DNA of 51,897 nucleotides from Bryobacterales bacterium. GTDB lineage: Bacteria; Acidobacteriota; Terriglobia; Bryobacterales; UBA6623. The stretch's first letter is position 1. The number at the start of each line of letters is the position of its first letter. Below are positions 16,932-26,270 of this stretch, one piece after another. The DNA lies in the NCBI GenBank assembly GCA_022826925.1, contig JAJDTX010000009.1, positions 1 through 51,897 of the forward strand, written 5' to 3'. The position numbers and the translations under genes are program-made. The notes under the pieces are model-generated. The model searched no databases. It worked only from the letters and a program-made list of their open reading frames with translations, and was not told the DNA's origin.

Positions 16932-17746
16932 ACGCCGAAGCCTGCGACGGCTGCCCGGCCCACGCGCAGATGGCCGAGATGGGCGTCGACATCGCGAACT
17001 GCGATCACGTCGTCGCGCTGGCGGGCAACCCGAACACCGGCAAGTCCTCCGTTTTCAACGCCCTCACCGGTCTGCGCCAGCACGTGGGCAATTGGACCGG
17101 CAAGACGGTCACGCGCGCGGAAGGGGCGTTCGGGTATGGCGGCAAGCGCTACAAGCTGGTCGATCTGCCCGGCACGTATTCCCTTCTGTCGGCATCCCAA
17201 GACGAGGAAATCAGCCGCAACTTCCTGCTGTTCGGGCAGCCCGACTGCACCGTGGTGGTAGTCGATGCCACGGCCTTGGAGAGAAACCTGAACCTAGTGC
17301 TGCAGGTGCTGGAAATCACTGACCGCGCGGTGGTTTGCGTCAACTTGATGGACGAGGCCAAACGCAAGGGCATCGAGGTCGACGTGCGCAGCCTTTCCCG
17401 CGATCTGGGCGTGCCCGCCGTGCCGACCGTTGCCCGCACGAAAGAAGGGCTGTCGGAACTCGTGGCAAGCGTCGCCGGCGTGGCCTCCGGCGAGACCAAG
17501 ACGTCCCCGTCGCGGATCGCTCCCCCGGCGGAGGTCCGCGAGGCGATCGATGGCTTGGTGCCCCTGATCCGGGGAATGGCCCCCGGCCTGCCCAGCGCGC
17601 GCTGGGTAGCGTTGCGCCTGCTGGACGGCGATCACAAAGTGCGGGAGGCGCTGCTGAGCGGCGAGCTCGCTGGGCTGGCAGACCGGCAGCGGCAGCCGGC
17701 GCCAGTCGATGCAAGCAAGATCAAGGCCATCGCGGGGGCCCAATGA
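16928..17746 (+). CDS. feoB: FeoB GTPase half (split FeoB, N-terminal part)
   Basis: Cytoplasmic G-protein domain of the ferrous iron transporter, here a separate 272-residue protein. Motifs are complete: G1 GNPNTGKS (33-40), the switch segment HVGNWTGKTV, G3 DLPGTYSL (from residue 79) and G4 NLMD (139-142). A helical GDI-like domain follows. The N-terminus adds C6-x-x-C9 and C25 before the G domain, which could hold metal. The frame closes with TGA at 17744-17746, inside the ATGA start of the permease gene, so the split is a designed gene boundary and not a sequencing frameshift. The upstream FeoA-domain fusion probably binds this protein. Confidence 0.9.
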   Translation: MNAEACDGCPAHAQMAEMGVDIANCDHVVALAGNPNTGKSSVFNALTGLRQHVGNWTGKTVTRAEGAFGYGGKRYKLVDLPGTYSLLSASQDEEISRNFLLFGQPDCTVVVVDATALERNLNLVLQVLEITDRAVVCVNLMDEAKRKGIEVDVRSLSRDLGVPAVPTVARTKEGLSELVASVAGVASGETKTSPSRIAPPAEVREAIDGLVPLIRGMAPGLPSARWVALRLLDGDHKVREALLSGELAGLADRQRQPAPVDASKIKAIAGAQ

Positions 17747-19140
17747 CCTCGGTGTCGGTCACGCCCCAAGCGGTACTGGACCGCAGCGACGAACTGCGCC
17801 GGGGGTTGGATGGCAGCTTCCGCGACTACATGGTCGCCAGCCTGTACGAAAGAGCTGGCGAGCTTGCCGGGCGGTCGGTTCGCGAGCACGGCTCGGGCAA
17901 GTGGGACTTCGACCAGCGGATCGACCGCATCGTGACCTCGCGGTGGCTGGGGCTGCCCGTCATGCTTCTGCTGCTCGGCGCGGTGTTCTGGGTCACGATC
18001 CTTGGGGCGAACATCCCGTCGCAGATGCTGGCCAACGCGTTCTTCTCGGTCGAGGCGGCGGCGGCCAGCTGGTTCGAGAGCATGGGAGCGCCTTGGTGGC
18101 TGACCGGGCTCGTCTGGCATGGCATCTTCCGCGGGCTGGCGTGGGTGGTGAGCGTCATGCTGCCTCCCATGGCCATCTTCTTCCCGGTCTTCACGATCTT
18201 GGAGGACTTGGGGTACCTGCCGCGCGTGGCGTTTAATCTCGACTGGCTCTTCCGCAAGGCGGGCGCGCATGGCAAGCAGGCCCTGACGATGGCGATGGGG
18301 TTCGGCTGCAACGCCGCCGGAGTCACATCGACACGCATCATCGATTCCCCGCGCGAACGCCTGCTGGCGATTCTGACCAACAATTTCGTGCCGTGCAACG
18401 GTCGCTTCCCGACGCTCATCATGTTGGCGGTAATCTTCGTCGCAGCCGCCTTCCCGCCGGCCGTGGCCGCGCTCGCGGCCGCCGCATCCGTGGTGGCCGT
18501 GGTGCTGCTGGGCGTGTGCTTCACGCTGGGCGTGTCGTGGGCGCTGTCGCGCAGCCTGCTGTCGGGCGAGGCCTCTGCCTTCACGCTCGAGATGCCGCCG
18601 TACCGGCGTCCGAGCATCCTGCGGATTCTGTACACATCCCTGATCGACCGGACCATATTCGTCCTCGGCCGCGCCATGCTGACGGCCGCGCCCGCGGGGG
18701 CGCTGATCTGGATCCTAGCCAACGTGCAGGCCGGCGACGCTACCTTGGCGGACCGTTCGATCGCGCTGCTGGAGCCCCTCGGAACGGCGATCGGACTGGA
18801 CGGCGTGATTCTGCTGGCCTACGTGATCGCGATCCCTGCCAACGAGATCGTAGTGCCGACCATGCTGATGTGCTACCTAGGTGGCGCTATGATGATGGAT
18901 ATTACTACTTACGAGCAGATCCGCGAAGTGCTGGTCGGCCAGCACGGCTGGACGTTGCTCACGGCGGTCAACCTCATGCTGTTCTCTTTGCTGCACAACC
19001 CCTGTGCGACAACAATACTGACGATCTGGAAGGAGACGCGGAGCGCTCGCTGGACGGCGCTCGGGGCCCTGATGCCGCTCGGGCTCGCGTTCTTGGTCTG
19101 CCTCGCGACGGCCCAGGCCGTCCGGCTGCTGCCCCTCTGA
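17743..19140 (+). CDS. feoB: FeoB membrane permease half (split FeoB, C-terminal part)
   Basis: Ferrous iron permease of 465 residues with a short cytoplasmic helix (1-60) and two Gate domains. Seen are the LPPMAIFFPVFTILEDLGYLPR segment (cut here as LPPMAIFFPVF and TILEDLGYLPR), the conserved cysteine region GFGCNAAGVTSTRIID, NNFVPCNGRFPTLI with its second pore cysteine, and the closing HNPCATTILTIWKET. These are the core FeoB transport motifs. The ATG at 17743 overlaps the GTPase gene by four bases. Together the two proteins equal one normal FeoB. Its stop TGA shares one base with the following start. Confidence 0.93.
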   Translation: MTSVSVTPQAVLDRSDELRRGLDGSFRDYMVASLYERAGELAGRSVREHGSGKWDFDQRIDRIVTSRWLGLPVMLLLLGAVFWVTILGANIPSQMLANAFFSVEAAAASWFESMGAPWWLTGLVWHGIFRGLAWVVSVMLPPMAIFFPVFTILEDLGYLPRVAFNLDWLFRKAGAHGKQALTMAMGFGCNAAGVTSTRIIDSPRERLLAILTNNFVPCNGRFPTLIMLAVIFVAAAFPPAVAALAAAASVVAVVLLGVCFTLGVSWALSRSLLSGEASAFTLEMPPYRRPSILRILYTSLIDRTIFVLGRAMLTAAPAGALIWILANVQAGDATLADRSIALLEPLGTAIGLDGVILLAYVIAIPANEIVVPTMLMCYLGGAMMMDITTYEQIREVLVGQHGWTLLTAVNLMLFSLLHNPCATTILTIWKETRSARWTALGALMPLGLAFLVCLATAQAVRLLPL

Positions 19141-20393
19141 TGCCGGTTGCCCTGACCGGAAAGATGTCGGCCGATGCCGACCTGGGCCGCTGGGAGCGGC
19201 TATTGCGGCTACGCGAGATGCTCGCCAAGCTCGTCGCGAGCAACCCCTTCTGGCAGCAGCGGCTCGACGGCTTTGCCGCGCCGCACAACCTCGAAGAGTT
19301 TCTTCAGCTGCCCCTGACTTCGAACCACGACCTATCCGCGGACCAGGTCCAGCACCCGCCGTTCGGCTCGAACCTGTCGGAGCCGCTGGAGAATTACTCC
19401 AAGTACCACCAGACATCCGGCACGACCGGCAAGCCCCTGCTGGTGCTGGATACGCCGCAAAGCTGGGACTGGTGGTGCGATTGCTGGGACAGCGTGCTGG
19501 ATGTCTGCGGCCTGCGGGACAACGACCGCGCCTTCTTCGCCTTCTCGTACGCGCCATTCATCGGATTCTGGTCCGCGCACGACGCGCTCGCGCGCAGGGG
19601 CAGCCTATCGGTCTCGGGCGGCGGGGCGCACACGGTGCGCCGCTTGCAGCTGCTGCGGGACCTAGATTGCACGGTATTGTTCTCAACGCCAACCTACTCG
19701 CTGCACATGGCAGCGGTCGCCGAAGAACACGGCATTGACACCGCCAAGAGCTCGATTCGCAGCGTGATCCTAGCCGGTGAGCCGGGCGGCAGCATCCCAG
19801 CGACAAGGCACCGCATCGGAGAAGCCTGGGGTGCCCAAGTGTTCGACCATGCGGGTGCCAGCGAGGTCGGCGCCTACGGCCTGCCCTGCCCCCAGGGCCG
19901 GGGCGTGTTCGTGAACGAGCGGGAGTTCATCGCCGAAGTGCTCGCGGTCGACGGAGAAGAGCCCGTCGCCGATGGCGCCACGGGCGAACTGGTGATCACC
20001 AACTTGGGCCGGGATTGCTGCCCGGTCGTGCGCTATCGCACCGGGGACCTGGTGCGGGCGCGGCGCTTGCCCGAAGGCTTGCTGCTGGAAGGCGGGATCT
20101 TGGGCCGCGCGGACCAGATGATGCTAATCCGCGGAGTCAACCTGCACCCCTCCGCCATCGAGGGAGCTGTTAGGCGGGCCGCGGGCAAGGCAGAGTTCCG
20201 CATCACGGTGGCGCGCGACGGGGCGATGGACGAAGCCGTGGTCGAGGTCGAGGCCTTCCCGGATGCCTGCGAGGCAATCGCCGAGGACGTGACCAGCAGC
20301 TTTGGCGTCCGCGTCGAAGTGCACAGTGTCGAACGGAACAGCCTGCCGCGCTGGCAGGCCAAGGCCAAGCGGTTCCGTGACCTGCGGGCCTGA
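19140..20393 (+). CDS. PaaK-like adenylate-forming enzyme (phenylacetate-CoA ligase family)
   Basis: A 417-residue member of the PaaK/phenylacetate-CoA ligase branch of adenylating enzymes, which form an acyl-AMP and usually an acyl-CoA. Seen are the P-loop TSGTTGKPL (from residue 91), the adenylate site FDHAGASEVG near 240, RYRTGDLV near 300 and the C-terminal subdomain beginning ILGRADQMMLIRGVNLHPSAIE, all characteristic. The substrate is unknown. Its ATG overlaps the feoB stop (TGATG), so it is translated with the iron transporter genes. The functional reason is not obvious; activation of an aryl acid for an iron chelator is one speculative possibility. Confidence 0.85.
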   Translation: MPVALTGKMSADADLGRWERLLRLREMLAKLVASNPFWQQRLDGFAAPHNLEEFLQLPLTSNHDLSADQVQHPPFGSNLSEPLENYSKYHQTSGTTGKPLLVLDTPQSWDWWCDCWDSVLDVCGLRDNDRAFFAFSYAPFIGFWSAHDALARRGSLSVSGGGAHTVRRLQLLRDLDCTVLFSTPTYSLHMAAVAEEHGIDTAKSSIRSVILAGEPGGSIPATRHRIGEAWGAQVFDHAGASEVGAYGLPCPQGRGVFVNEREFIAEVLAVDGEEPVADGATGELVITNLGRDCCPVVRYRTGDLVRARRLPEGLLLEGGILGRADQMMLIRGVNLHPSAIEGAVRRAAGKAEFRITVARDGAMDEAVVEVEAFPDACEAIAEDVTSSFGVRVEVHSVERNSLPRWQAKAKRFRDLRA

Positions 20394-21825
20394 CACGCCG
20401 TCGGGCGCCGTAGCGGCCCCACTTCATCCCAGCCGGACCCGACTCGCACGGCTATTGCTGGCCATCGCGATCGCATCCCTGATCGGACCGCGCGGGAACC
20501 CGGCACAGTCGAGAGCACCCAACTTTGTCGTCATCGTCGCGGACGATCTAGGAGTAGGGGATCTAGGCTGCTACGGCGGCACCAAGGCCAAGACGCCGGC
20601 GTTGGACAGGATCGCGTCCGAAGGAGTCCTGCTGACAGAGTTCTACACCCCTGCGCCGACCTGCTCTCCGGCGAGGGCGGCGTTGCTCACAGGGCGCCAC
20701 CCTCTGCGCACCGGGGTTACGCGAGTCTTCGTCCCTAAAGAGGTCCAAGGCCTGCCAGCGGCGGAGCTGACGCTGGCGGAGCACTTGCGGGAGGCCGGCT
20801 ACGCCACAGCCTGCATCGGCAAGTGGCACTTGGGTGGCCGCAAGCAGCACCGTCCGCAGAATCACGGCTTCGAAGAGTTCTTCGGCGTCCTGTACAGCAA
20901 CAACATGGTCTGGCTGGAGCGCCTTCAATGGCCTCGCTTCGAACTCTTCGACAGCGACCACGTGATTGAATCGCCCGCCGACACCAGCCTGCTGACAAGG
21001 CGCTACACGCAGCGAGCGCTGGAATTCGTCGAGCGCCACGCCGACCAACCGTTCCTGCTCTATCTGGCTTACACGATGCCGCACGAGCCTCCGGCCGCGT
21101 CGAAGGAGTTCGCCGGGCGGTCCGGCCACGGCCTGTACGCGGACGTCGTCGAGGAACTGGACGCTAGCGTGGGCCAAGTGGTAGCCAAGCTAGGGCAGCT
21201 GGGCTTGGAGGCGGACACGTATGTCTTCTTCACGAGCGACAACGGCCCCTGGCCGGGCGATGCGGCCACGCCCGGCGGTTCGACCGGCGGCCTGAGAGGG
21301 GGCAAGGGCACAACCTGGGAAGGAGGGCTGCGGATTCCGCTGCTGGCCCGGGCGCCGGGCCGATTGCCAGCGGGCGCGACACGAGCCGGGCCGGCGACGT
21401 TGATGGACATCTTCCCCACGGTGAGCGCGCTGGCCGGCCTGGCCATGCCGAGCGACCTGACCTTTGACGGCCGCGATATCAGCTCCGTGCTGCGCGGTGG
21501 TGGCGATGTCCCGGAGAGGGATCTCTACTTCAGCAATCGCGGCAAGATCAACGCGGTTCGGTCGGGTGTTTGGAAGCTGCACCTGCGCGAGCGGCCCTTG
21601 GGCAAGAACGGCCAGCCTAAAGGCTCGCGCGAATTCGAGCCACCGCTGCTGTACCGCTTGCCCACAGACCCATCGGAAAGCGACAACGTCGCTCAAGAGC
21701 ACCCGGAAGTCGTGGCTCGCCTGCGAACGAACGCGGATCTCTACGAAGACGGACTCGATCCGGGCCTCAAGCTCCGGCCCTTCGGTTGGGCGATTGTCCG
21801 CGGGCTGCTCACGCCGGCCCCGTAG
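20377..21825 (+). CDS. Secreted sulfatase (arylsulfatase family)
   Basis: Sulfate ester hydrolase of the alkaline-phosphatase fold, about 482 residues. A hydrophobic signal segment (LLLAIAIASLIG) precedes the mature start APNFVVIVADDLGVGDLGCYGG, which carries the calcium-binding aspartates. The active-site sequence CSPARAALLTGRHPLRTG has the cysteine of the C-x-P/A-x-R motif that is converted to formylglycine, so it is a Cys-type sulfatase. Further motifs are IGKWHLGG and FTSDNGPW. The start is uncertain: no ATG lies between the previous gene and the signal segment, and I chose the GTG at 20377, which overlaps the upstream gene by 17 bases. The substrate and the maturation enzyme are not evident here. 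Confidence 0.85.
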   Translation: MTCGPDTPSGAVAAPLHPSRTRLARLLLAIAIASLIGPRGNPAQSRAPNFVVIVADDLGVGDLGCYGGTKAKTPALDRIASEGVLLTEFYTPAPTCSPARAALLTGRHPLRTGVTRVFVPKEVQGLPAAELTLAEHLREAGYATACIGKWHLGGRKQHRPQNHGFEEFFGVLYSNNMVWLERLQWPRFELFDSDHVIESPADTSLLTRRYTQRALEFVERHADQPFLLYLAYTMPHEPPAASKEFAGRSGHGLYADVVEELDASVGQVVAKLGQLGLEADTYVFFTSDNGPWPGDAATPGGSTGGLRGGKGTTWEGGLRIPLLARAPGRLPAGATRAGPATLMDIFPTVSALAGLAMPSDLTFDGRDISSVLRGGGDVPERDLYFSNRGKINAVRSGVWKLHLRERPLGKNGQPKGSREFEPPLLYRLPTDPSESDNVAQEHPEVVARLRTNADLYEDGLDPGLKLRPFGWAIVRGLLTPAP

Positions 21826-21851
21826 GGATGGGCCGTTCCACGTCCCTACGG
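21820..21851 (+). terminator. Possible terminator hairpin after the sulfatase
   Basis: CCGTAGGGA (21820-21828) can pair perfectly with TCCCTACGG (21843-21851) across a 14-base loop, starting within the last codons of the sulfatase gene. There is no T-run afterwards, so intrinsic termination is uncertain. Confidence 0.4.
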
Positions 21852-22622
21852 CCCCATCGGGCACCCACAGCCCGAGGGGCCGCCGGTGCCATTGACGGAG
21901 TCGTCTCCGACCTACCGCCCCCATCCGGCGCGGACCAGCAGTCGCAGACCGTGCTCGCACGCTTCCTCTAAGACCTAGGCACTGCGGGACGACCCGCACA
22001 AGATCAACCGGGCCGTGCGGGACGCGCAAGTGATGAGCGACTATGTCCGCGACAGCTAGCGCGAGGGTCTTCCTATTCATCGCGCTCCCGCGGGTTGCAC
22101 CCCAACTCTGGCTTCGATATACGGAGCGCAATCCGCCCTCTCTGGTCTTACAGGAACTGGGGTGACTTAACTGTGTATGACGGGTAGCACGTTAGAAGAG
22201 ACTGCCGATTGCGGGAACAACAATTGTGAGATCGTTGGCCCCTGAGAAACTCGCTCCTGCTCGAATCGTCCGACGTAGTTCATCGGGTCCCGTTGGCCAG
22301 CACTTCTGCGCACGGCGCCTTTCTCCTCTGCAAGGCGAACCAAGGTGCCGGCCCCATCCTATCGGGAGATGTGTTTCTCCACTTCCTAATCGGTCGCGCT
22401 CGAGGAAAGACTCCGTTCGGTGCTCTTCTGGATACTAGGAACGTAGTGTGACAAAATGCACGAGATCGCCGCGGTCATCCATCTATGTGGGACCGGATCG
22501 GGCGCAGGTCAGATGAGGTTCCGAGTTCAGGGCCGCTCCCAATGCCGAACGAAGGCTTGAACATGCTCGTTCGCCATGCATCGAATGCTCCCTAAGAACT
22601 ACGATGGCGACAAGATTGGAAG
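21852..22622. other. Gene-poor left flank of the accessory locus
   Basis: About 770 bases with no convincing gene. Short open frames here lack ribosome sites and family resemblance. One stretch (about 21979-22059) can be read as a 25-codon fragment, KINRAVRDAQVMSDYVRDS at its end, that might be the tail of a lost gene. The sequence becomes visibly less GC-rich after about 22100. I found no tRNA, integrase or obvious direct repeat shared with the right flank. GTGACA near 22449 is a weak promoter-like element for the downstream operon. Confidence 0.5.
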
Positions 22623-24176
22623 ATGAACACTGAGCAGGATTTCTCGATCGTCGCGGTCGACAAGTTCATTTGGGCGACCCGTGACTCCGGATACAAGGGC
22701 ACTCCGAGCGCAGTCGCCGAACTCGTGGACAACGCCCTCCAAGCAGGAGCCACCGAGATTTCCGTAACAGTGACTCTGGTTGACCGGCAGTGCGAGTTTC
22801 CGTTGATCGTCTCCGTTCTCGATAACGGCTCCGGAATGGATGCAACCACCCTTCGCAAGGCGCTGCGCTTCGGGGGGAGTACGCGGTTCAACGACCGCCG
22901 AGGTTTGGGTCGATACGGCATGGGCCTGCCGAACAGTTCGCTAAGCCAAGCAAAACGTGTGACAGTCCACTCCTGGGCATCCCGGAATGGAGACGTGCTC
23001 GAATCCTACCTAGACATCGACGAGATCGCGTCGGGCGCGATCTCGGAGGTCCCGGAGCCCAGATCGGTAGCCCGACCCCACTTTGTGAACGGCCATCCTA
23101 CGGGTACCGCCGTCACGTGGACTCGCTGCGACCGGCTTGACAACAGGCGCGTGTCGACGATTACTCGCAAACTGTTGGTCGCTCTTGGCCGACGATTCCG
23201 GTATTTCCTGTGGGGCGGGGTCTCGATCGCTGTGAACGGCGAACTGGCTGAACCACTTGACCCACTGTTCCTACACCCGTCCGGACGCTTCGCCGGGGCC
23301 TCGCAGTTCTGCGACGATTTTGTGTACCAAGTCGCCGCAGATCCAGAGAACAGACAACACACTGGCACTGTGCGAGTGCGTTTTTCGGAACTCCCCGTAG
23401 CTGAGTGGGCGGGACTGAGCAACAGCGAGAAGCGCTTGAGAGGCATCGCCAAGGGAGCGGGAGTATCCGTCGTTCGAGGTAGACGCGAGGTGGACTATGG
23501 CTGGTTCTTTCTGGGCGGAAAGCGACGGGAGAATTATGACGACTGGTGGCGCTGCGAGATTCAGTTCGACCCGGTGCTAGATGAGGCTTTCGGCATCACT
23601 CACACCAAGCAGCAGATCCGCCCTAGGCCGCACTTGGTCGAAGCGATGTCCGAGGACATGGAGGCGATGGCTCGGTTGCTAAACGCCCGGGCTCGAAGGG
23701 CCCATCACGAGGCTAGGCTTGCGGAGCGCTTCAGTGAGTCAGAAGGTCGGGCGACGAAGAAAGACTGTATGCTGACACCATTGTCGCGGGCGACCCGGGC
23801 ACGCGACGAGTGGGTGTTGGCCGCTCTTGGGCAGAAGCGCGGAACGGTGCCAGAGCGCAGTCGATTAAGCGGCAAAACTACCGGCTACCGGATCGTACCT
23901 GCTGCACTCAGCGAGACCGCGTTCTTCAACTATGCGCGCGACGCTGGGCAATTAGTTCTCGTGCTCAACCCGGAGCATCCCTTCTACAAGATTGTCTACA
24001 GGCGACTGCTCGACTCGGAGGCGTCGCACGACACCGTACTCCGTTCGCAGATCGACCTCCTGCTTCTCGCCGCAGCTCGCACCGAGGCCCTCTTGGAAGA
24101 TCGGCAGGCGATCCAAGCCGTCGAGGGATTTCGCAACGTTTGGAGCGATACTCTCGCAACTTTCCTGAATGATTGA
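22623..24176 (+). CDS. MORC-like GHKL ATPase of a predicted defence system
   Basis: A 517-residue protein with a Bergerat-fold ATPase: N-box E33-L-V-D-N37, G1 D67-N-G-S-G71, the lid GLGRYGMGLPNSS (94-106) and a G3-type GTAVTW near residue 160. A following S5-like region holds FGITHTKQQIRP, with the lysine expected to contact the gamma phosphate. The C-terminal part (NPEHPFYKIVYRRLL onward) matches the tail seen in GHKL proteins of restriction-like operons. Prokaryotic MORC and paraMORC proteins are known to be encoded with superfamily II helicases and nucleases, exactly the neighbours here. It is expected to clamp and remodel DNA during ATP turnover. No nuclease domain is visible. GGAAG directly abuts the ATG, so the ribosome site is poor. 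The stop overlaps the next gene. Confidence 0.85.
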   Translation: MNTEQDFSIVAVDKFIWATRDSGYKGTPSAVAELVDNALQAGATEISVTVTLVDRQCEFPLIVSVLDNGSGMDATTLRKALRFGGSTRFNDRRGLGRYGMGLPNSSLSQAKRVTVHSWASRNGDVLESYLDIDEIASGAISEVPEPRSVARPHFVNGHPTGTAVTWTRCDRLDNRRVSTITRKLLVALGRRFRYFLWGGVSIAVNGELAEPLDPLFLHPSGRFAGASQFCDDFVYQVAADPENRQHTGTVRVRFSELPVAEWAGLSNSEKRLRGIAKGAGVSVVRGRREVDYGWFFLGGKRRENYDDWWRCEIQFDPVLDEAFGITHTKQQIRPRPHLVEAMSEDMEAMARLLNARARRAHHEARLAERFSESEGRATKKDCMLTPLSRATRARDEWVLAALGQKRGTVPERSRLSGKTTGYRIVPAALSETAFFNYARDAGQLVLVLNPEHPFYKIVYRRLLDSEASHDTVLRSQIDLLLLAAARTEALLEDRQAIQAVEGFRNVWSDTLATFLND

Positions 24177-26212
24177 GGATGGATAGTCGCACGGGTACCG
24201 AATGGCTGTTGGTGTCCCCACATCTAGGGGATGAGGTAACGGCCAACTCGATATTCCTGACTCATGCCAAAGAACTCTGCAGCACTCCTCAAGACGCTGA
24301 TGCTGACGTTCTCTCGGGGTTGCTGGGCGACTCCCTAGCCCAAACTGCGAGGGCAGAAAAGCCTCAATTCCTGCGGGCGGCACTCTGCGTTCTGACGGAC
24401 CTTGCCCGGCAAGGCTGGTCGATCCGGGTAACCGACGACGGTGCGGTCGAAGTGAGGCGGCCCGGAGGGGAGTTCAATGATCCCTATCGAGAAAAGGCTA
24501 GGATCCGAGCCCAGGAACTCGTCAAGCGCGACGAGCAACTTAGGGAGCCAGCAGTGCGCAGGTTTCTGCAAGCGATGGAGCGAAGCGTTCTCCACCAAGA
24601 CGAGTTGGTATCCGTGTTCTCGCTGTTCCGAGACGGAGGGGAACTGGCGGAATCATTGAGAAAAGCGCGCGAAGTGCCGCTCGCGCGGCAGTCGGAGGCG
24701 ATCCGCCAGTCAGTCGACCCGTACTTACAGTTCGTCAACGACACCGCAGTGTGCGAGCATACCGGGCTGCGCCTACAGGACGTATGGCGCTATTTCCGGC
24801 ATACCTGGACCAACCAGTACATGAGCACGCCCGGCCGCTCGATGGCCTTTCTAGTCCGGGATCGCGCGCGAAAGTTCCACCCAGTCATGGGTATTGGCGC
24901 CATTGGCAGCCCGATCGTGCAAATCCGCGAGCGCGACATGTGGATCGGATGGGACGCCCAGTCGTTTCTTGAGTCGGCCGCACAAATGCCGGCCGGAGTG
25001 TTCGGAGCGTGGCTCAGGAAGATTGTTACTGGAGCCATTGACGAAATCTATGTCACCGATTTTCTTGAGGAGCCGATACTTGATCGGCGGGATCTTCGGG
25101 AACCTTCGCCGGAAGTGATTTCAACTCTCCAGTCCTACAGCGAGAATCAGCGAATCCTCCATCACCGGTTCGTGCAGCAGCAGGAACACAAGGCACTGAC
25201 AGGTCCAACCGAACACCATTGGCAAACCAAGGCCGAGACGCATCTCTATCGAAGCAAACGCGCACTGGCCCTAGCCGAGATGCTTCGCTCACGGCGAGCG
25301 CTCCTCGACATGCTTGGCGAACAACCGACAGTCGGGTCGGTTCGAGCACTGATCGAGGATCCCGAAGGACGGCGAACGGTGAGGGCAGTCCTGCGGAAGG
25401 CCAAAGCCGATCGCGTCGGAATCGCGATGGCGGACATCACAGTGTGCGGAGCCGTCGAGCCGTACAGACAGATCCTCGGCGGCAAGTTAGTTTCGATGCT
25501 CGCCGCGAGTCCGGAGGTGATCTTGGCCTACCGCGAGAGGTACGGACAGCAGGAGAGCGAAATCGCGTCTTCCATGGCCGGCCGCCCCATAATTCGGCCA
25601 TCTCACCTCGTGCTCCTCGGCACGACCTCTCTCTACGGTGTCGGATCAAGCCAGTACAACCGGCTTCGAATGCCCTCGGACTTGCTGGGCGGTCGCTCCG
25701 GCGAGTACATCGAGTATCGCCGGTTGGGGAGGTCCGAGGCCTACGGAACCTCGCACTTCAGTTCAGGTACGGTCGAGGCATTGGTGGCCTTAGTCGAGCA
25801 GGCTAAGAACGGCCAGCGCGTAAACAGCATATTCGGCGAGGGTGTGAGTCCGAAGCTACGGAAGTTGCGTGACGGACTATGCGTGCTTGGCCTTCCGGAC
25901 GATGCGCTGTTGCAGCACGGCAGGCAGCGAATCGTCTACGGTGTGCCGCTGGTGCGGAACCTGAGCGAATTCCTCCTCGGGCTGGACGACGAACCAGACT
26001 ACCTGATCGACCTCAGCAATCCTCGAAAAGGCACGGATGCGATCGTGGACTGGTGGATGGAACGTTGGCTATCGAGGCGGATCATGAGCGACGAGATCCT
26101 CGCCCGCTTGGACGAGCACGTCCTTGTACGGCCAATACGCCACGGCGCGCGAGTCGTCCTTCCTAGAGAGGCCAAAGCTCAGGGATCGCTCTTCGACGAT
26201 ATTGACACTTGA
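24173..26212 (+). CDS. DUF4338 protein, DruA-like
   Basis: A 679-residue protein of the DUF4338 family, whose founding defence member is DruA of the anti-phage system Druantia. Diagnostic segments, in order: REPAVRRFLQAMER (125-138), DPYLQFV (182-188), HTGLRLQDVWRYFRHTW (196-212), STPGRSMAFLVRD (218-230), HPVMGIGAIGSP (236-247), RDMWIGW (254-260), then CGAVEPYRQILGGKLVSML, SSMAGRPIIRPSHLVLL and TTSLYGVGSSQYNRLRMP. The biochemical activity of DruA is not established from sequence. The protein is longer than the roughly 400 residues I recall for E. coli DruA, with an added N-terminus. The TTG at 24173 overlaps the upstream stop by four bases; an ATG at 24179 is the alternative. Family call is firm, function inferred. 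Confidence 0.88.
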   Translation: MRMDSRTGTEWLLVSPHLGDEVTANSIFLTHAKELCSTPQDADADVLSGLLGDSLAQTARAEKPQFLRAALCVLTDLARQGWSIRVTDDGAVEVRRPGGEFNDPYREKARIRAQELVKRDEQLREPAVRRFLQAMERSVLHQDELVSVFSLFRDGGELAESLRKAREVPLARQSEAIRQSVDPYLQFVNDTAVCEHTGLRLQDVWRYFRHTWTNQYMSTPGRSMAFLVRDRARKFHPVMGIGAIGSPIVQIRERDMWIGWDAQSFLESAAQMPAGVFGAWLRKIVTGAIDEIYVTDFLEEPILDRRDLREPSPEVISTLQSYSENQRILHHRFVQQQEHKALTGPTEHHWQTKAETHLYRSKRALALAEMLRSRRALLDMLGEQPTVGSVRALIEDPEGRRTVRAVLRKAKADRVGIAMADITVCGAVEPYRQILGGKLVSMLAASPEVILAYRERYGQQESEIASSMAGRPIIRPSHLVLLGTTSLYGVGSSQYNRLRMPSDLLGGRSGEYIEYRRLGRSEAYGTSHFSSGTVEALVALVEQAKNGQRVNSIFGEGVSPKLRKLRDGLCVLGLPDDALLQHGRQRIVYGVPLVRNLSEFLLGLDDEPDYLIDLSNPRKGTDAIVDWWMERWLSRRIMSDEILARLDEHVLVRPIRHGARVVLPREAKAQGSLFDDIDT

Positions 26213-26270
26213 TGGGCTGTCGATCCGCGGACGCTTCCGATCTCAGGCGGAATCCGCCCAAACGCCTTGA

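Noticed and set aside
18393..19139. Upstream extension of the PaaK-like frame
   Set aside because: It is a shadow of the feoB permease; the ligase starts at 19140.
22226..22438. 70-codon frame in the left flank of the defence locus
   Set aside because: It has no ribosome site, no motif and arginine/serine-rich composition, so chance is the better explanation.
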